Assembly: GCF_026151205.1 (NCBI RefSeq)
Contig: NC_087072.1
Coordinates: forward strand, 379,501 to 443,500
Length of the DNA stretch: 64,000 bases
Reading direction: 5' to 3'
Source of the DNA: Bolinopsis microptera
Lineage: Eukaryota > Ctenophora > Tentaculata > Lobata > Bolinopsidae
Made by a program: the position numbers and the translations under genes. Below, in pieces: positions 63,766 to 64,000 of this stretch; within the stretch, counting starts at the first letter, position 1; every line of letters starts with the position of its first letter. The notes under the pieces were generated by a model that ran no database searches, was not told where the DNA came from, and saw only the letters and a program-made list of their open reading frames with translations.

Positions 63766-64000
63766 GGACAAGGTTACCATGGTTACTGCAGCAGGTTATT
63801 ATGGTAACTGCACAAGGATACTATGGTAACTGCAGCAGGTTATTATGGTAACTGCACAAGGATACTGTCGTTACTGCACAGGGTTACCATGAAAACTGCA
63901 CAAGGTTACTATGGTAACTGCACAAGGTTACCATGGTAACTGCAAGGTTACCATGATAACTGCAGTAGGTTATTATGGTAACTGCACAAGGATACCATGG
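63766..64000. repeat. 33-bp-scale repeat with X-box palindromes
   Basis: Ten or so copies of GTTACCATGGTAACTGCA, GTTACTATGGTAACTGCACA and GTTATTATGGTAACTGCA. Most contain a 14-bp near-palindrome matching GTNRCC-AT-RGYAAC. Confidence 0.9.

Overview
The window is animal nuclear DNA. Its genes are split into many short exons with GT..AG introns. The products are metazoan types: a long coiled-coil membrane protein resembling limbin/EVC2, two mosaic secreted proteases joining leucine-rich repeats (LRR), sushi/CCP modules and a trypsin domain, and a multicopper oxidase. Non-LTR retrotransposon fragments are present. The species cannot be named from the sequence; a marine invertebrate or non-bilaterian animal is a reasonable guess.

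Layout. (1) About 1-8,003, minus strand: a limbin/EVC2-like gene whose 3' end lies left of the window. (2) 8,004-12,759: intergenic and 5' region made mostly of tandem repeats, with CACGTG and CRE-type motifs. (3) 12,760-34,044, plus strand: gene A, 28 constitutive exons followed by two alternative terminal exons, each encoding a complete trypsin-like domain. (4) 34,045-37,393: repeat-bearing intergenic DNA. (5) 37,394-63,090, plus strand: gene B, a tandem paralogue of A with 29 exons matched almost one to one in length and phase. Inside its eighth intron lies an intronless, apparently intact multicopper oxidase gene (42,445-44,241) with its own TATA box. (6) 63,466-63,655, minus strand: the probable last exon of a further gene.

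Genes A and B each encode signal peptide - LRRNT - LRRs - LRRCT - CCP - cysteine-rich module - about 15 more CCPs - trypsin domain, roughly 1,730-1,750 residues. By analogy with other CCP-protease fusions (Factor C, MASP, ModSP) a role as a secreted recognition or clotting protease is likely, but this is inference.

The most unusual property is structural. About half of the introns carry tandem arrays whose unit straddles a splice junction, so each copy repeats the exon edge together with its 5' or 3' splice site, up to about 44 times. Other notable points are paralogue-specific introns (one apparently made by local duplication of an exonic CTCTCAG), dispersed repeats matching the RFX X-box consensus, and poly(G)-ended inverted-repeat elements with 7-8 bp target duplications, one nested in another. 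Single-base frameshifts occur three times in the EVC2-like gene and once in gene A; whether they are assembly errors or real lesions cannot be decided here.
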